Both the position numbers and the translations under genes were made by a program. From Candidatus Nanoarchaeia archaeon (GTDB lineage Archaea > Nanobdellota > Nanobdellia > Woesearchaeales > JACPBV01): a stretch of DNA of 64,000 bases. Below are positions 63,127 to 64,000 of the stretch, piece after piece. Positions within the stretch are counted from its first letter, which is position 1. The number at the start of each line of letters is the position of its first letter. The notes under the pieces were generated by a model. The model made no database searches. It was not told the DNA's origin and saw only the letters and a list, made by a program, of their open reading frames with translations. The DNA lies in assembly GCA_028279655.1 (NCBI GenBank), contig JANQNH010000005.1, positions 80,962 through 144,961 on the forward strand. Direction: 5' to 3'.

Positions 63127-63627
63127 ATGGAACCTTTAGAACTCGTACTTGAAAAGATTGAAGATCTTAGAAAAGATTTATCAGCTAATATTGAGGATGC
63201 TGGTGCAGTAAGGCCCGATACCGTAAGAAGAGGAGCTGCCAAATCCCAATTACAGCAGATTTATGCTTCTTGTGAATGGTATAGCGGAAGATATAAGGCT
63301 GGAGAAGCCATAGGTCATGATGATGAGGTATTGGAAATTCATCTTAATGGATGGATTAAAACACTGGCCGAGAACATGAGGCCAGGACCATTGGATCAGG
63401 ATGCTGAATCAATGGAAAGGAAAAGTATGGCTGTTGAAGACTTAGAGTATATGTGGATGAACTTACCAAATAAAGAGTATCGGAAGAAAGCATGTATTGC
63501 GCGAGGTTATGGTCCAAGTGTATTTTGGGTATCCCAACATCCATTTGCCGCACTAGGTGGCGCACTTGCTACTGTCGCAGGACTTGGGGCAGCAGCCTAT
63601 AAGCTAGTGGACGTAATTAAGAATTAG
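63127..63627 (+). CDS. Hypothetical protein with C-terminal membrane anchor
   Basis: A 166-residue protein. The soluble N-terminal ~140 residues are charged and helical, followed by a small hydrophobic span (FAALGGALATVAGLGAAAYKLV) near the C-terminus. This could be a tail-anchored protein. No family is recognised. TATA-like GATTTAAATAAC is about 27 bases upstream. Confidence 0.55.
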   Translation: MEPLELVLEKIEDLRKDLSANIEDAGAVRPDTVRRGAAKSQLQQIYASCEWYSGRYKAGEAIGHDDEVLEIHLNGWIKTLAENMRPGPLDQDAESMERKSMAVEDLEYMWMNLPNKEYRKKACIARGYGPSVFWVSQHPFAALGGALATVAGLGAAAYKLVDVIKN

Positions 63628-63729
63628 TTAATTCTAGAATACTACTTAATGAAAATTCAAAGTTCCACTTAAAAAACCTATCCCCCCTTCTAGAAAGCAC
63701 TCCGTGCAAGAAAAAAAGATCTTTATAAT

Positions 63730-63996
63730 TCAAATATCTTCATATACTTCTTTCCGATGTCCTACCTTAATAACCTCAATTAACCTTTTATCTTCAAACA
63801 CATCAATCAATACTCTATAATCCCCTGCTCGCAAACTCCATATGTTCTTCGATTCAAGCTTCTTCATAAAACTTTGGGGAGTGTCCTTGATAAAAACAAC
63901 CTTTTTTAGAATTCTCGTAGCGATCTCTTTTGGTAATTTCTTAAGTTGTTTAAGAGCTTTCGGTTTTATCTTAACTTCATAGCTCAATGTCAACAC
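63730..63996 (-). CDS. relE: RelE/ParE-type toxin (edge of window)
   Basis: An 88-residue protein with the RelE/ParE pattern: SYEVKIKPKALKQLKKLPKEIATRILKKV in the N-terminal helices, a central IWSLRAGDYRVLIDV strand pair containing the basic RxGxYR motif, and VIKVGHRKEVY at the end. RelE members cleave mRNA on the ribosome. The antitoxin gene expected upstream would start beyond 64000, so only the toxin is seen. The exact start (GTG here) is uncertain because the frame runs to the edge. Confidence 0.85.
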   Translation of the reverse strand: MLTLSYEVKIKPKALKQLKKLPKEIATRILKKVVFIKDTPQSFMKKLESKNIWSLRAGDYRVLIDVFEDKRLIEVIKVGHRKEVYEDI

Positions 63997-64000
63997 CCAA

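Overview
The window reads as archaeal chromosome, most likely from a DPANN lineage of the Woesearchaeota/Pacearchaeota type. Evidence: a TFIIB-type initiation factor, ribosomal protein L15e, AMP phosphorylase, archaeal RibL-type FAD synthetase, a diphthamide-type ATP pyrophosphatase, intron-bearing tRNAs with a bulge-helix-bulge fold, TATA boxes about 25 bases before mostly leaderless starts, short proteins and moderate AT-richness. Lineage is inferred from gene content, not from a phylogeny.

Region 1 (1-13 kb): DUF1385 membrane protein (cut by the window edge), HemK2-like methyltransferase, HAD hydrolase, COG2112 kinase, EamA transporter, MGMT, TFB, an intron-bearing tRNA, AMP phosphorylase, AI-2E-type exporter, tRNA-Val, half-size MFS protein, a GHMP/galactokinase-like kinase and a set of surface/membrane proteins. 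Region 2 (13-18.7 kb): tRNA-Thr with a 40-nt intron and a duplicated 5' end, L15e, a Tat-signal protein, and an Ig-like surface protein overlapping a winged-helix regulator. Region 3 (18.8-25.7 kb): Hsp70 cluster grpE-...-dnaK-...-dnaJ with Nudix, cysteine-cluster, flavoprotein, methyltransferase and HD genes between. Region 4 (26-42 kb): NAD synthesis (NMNAT, NadE), TPM/Zn-ribbon/LemA set, asparagine-synthase-like, Dph6-like and RibL genes, a compact uvrA-uvrC-uvrB operon, lipA-lplA, a Fic gene, a DEDDh exonuclease and a flavin disulfide reductase. Region 5 (42-51 kb): CTP synthase, DUF1846 and a complete rnfCDGEAB operon, implying a membrane ferredoxin:NAD+ ion pump. Region 6 (51-64 kb): accessory region of unrecognised genes, a Tat-exported HExxH protein, a frameshifted gene, a candidate small RNA, a second Fic gene between long direct repeats, an orphan receiver-like protein and a RelE-type toxin at the edge.

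The most unusual signals are: (i) the two Fic genes share an operator-like motif, TGTARTGGT(T)AAC, placed between the TATA box and the start codon, and both lie between direct repeats; (ii) a family of multi-branched intergenic hairpin elements shares a conserved core in three copies; (iii) a 73-nt structured RNA candidate has its own promoter; (iv) a tRNA-flanking element carries a 12-bp duplication of the tRNA-Thr 5' end; (v) a one-base frameshift in an A-run splits an otherwise intact gene; (vi) a complete Rnf pump is present in a small-genome archaeon.
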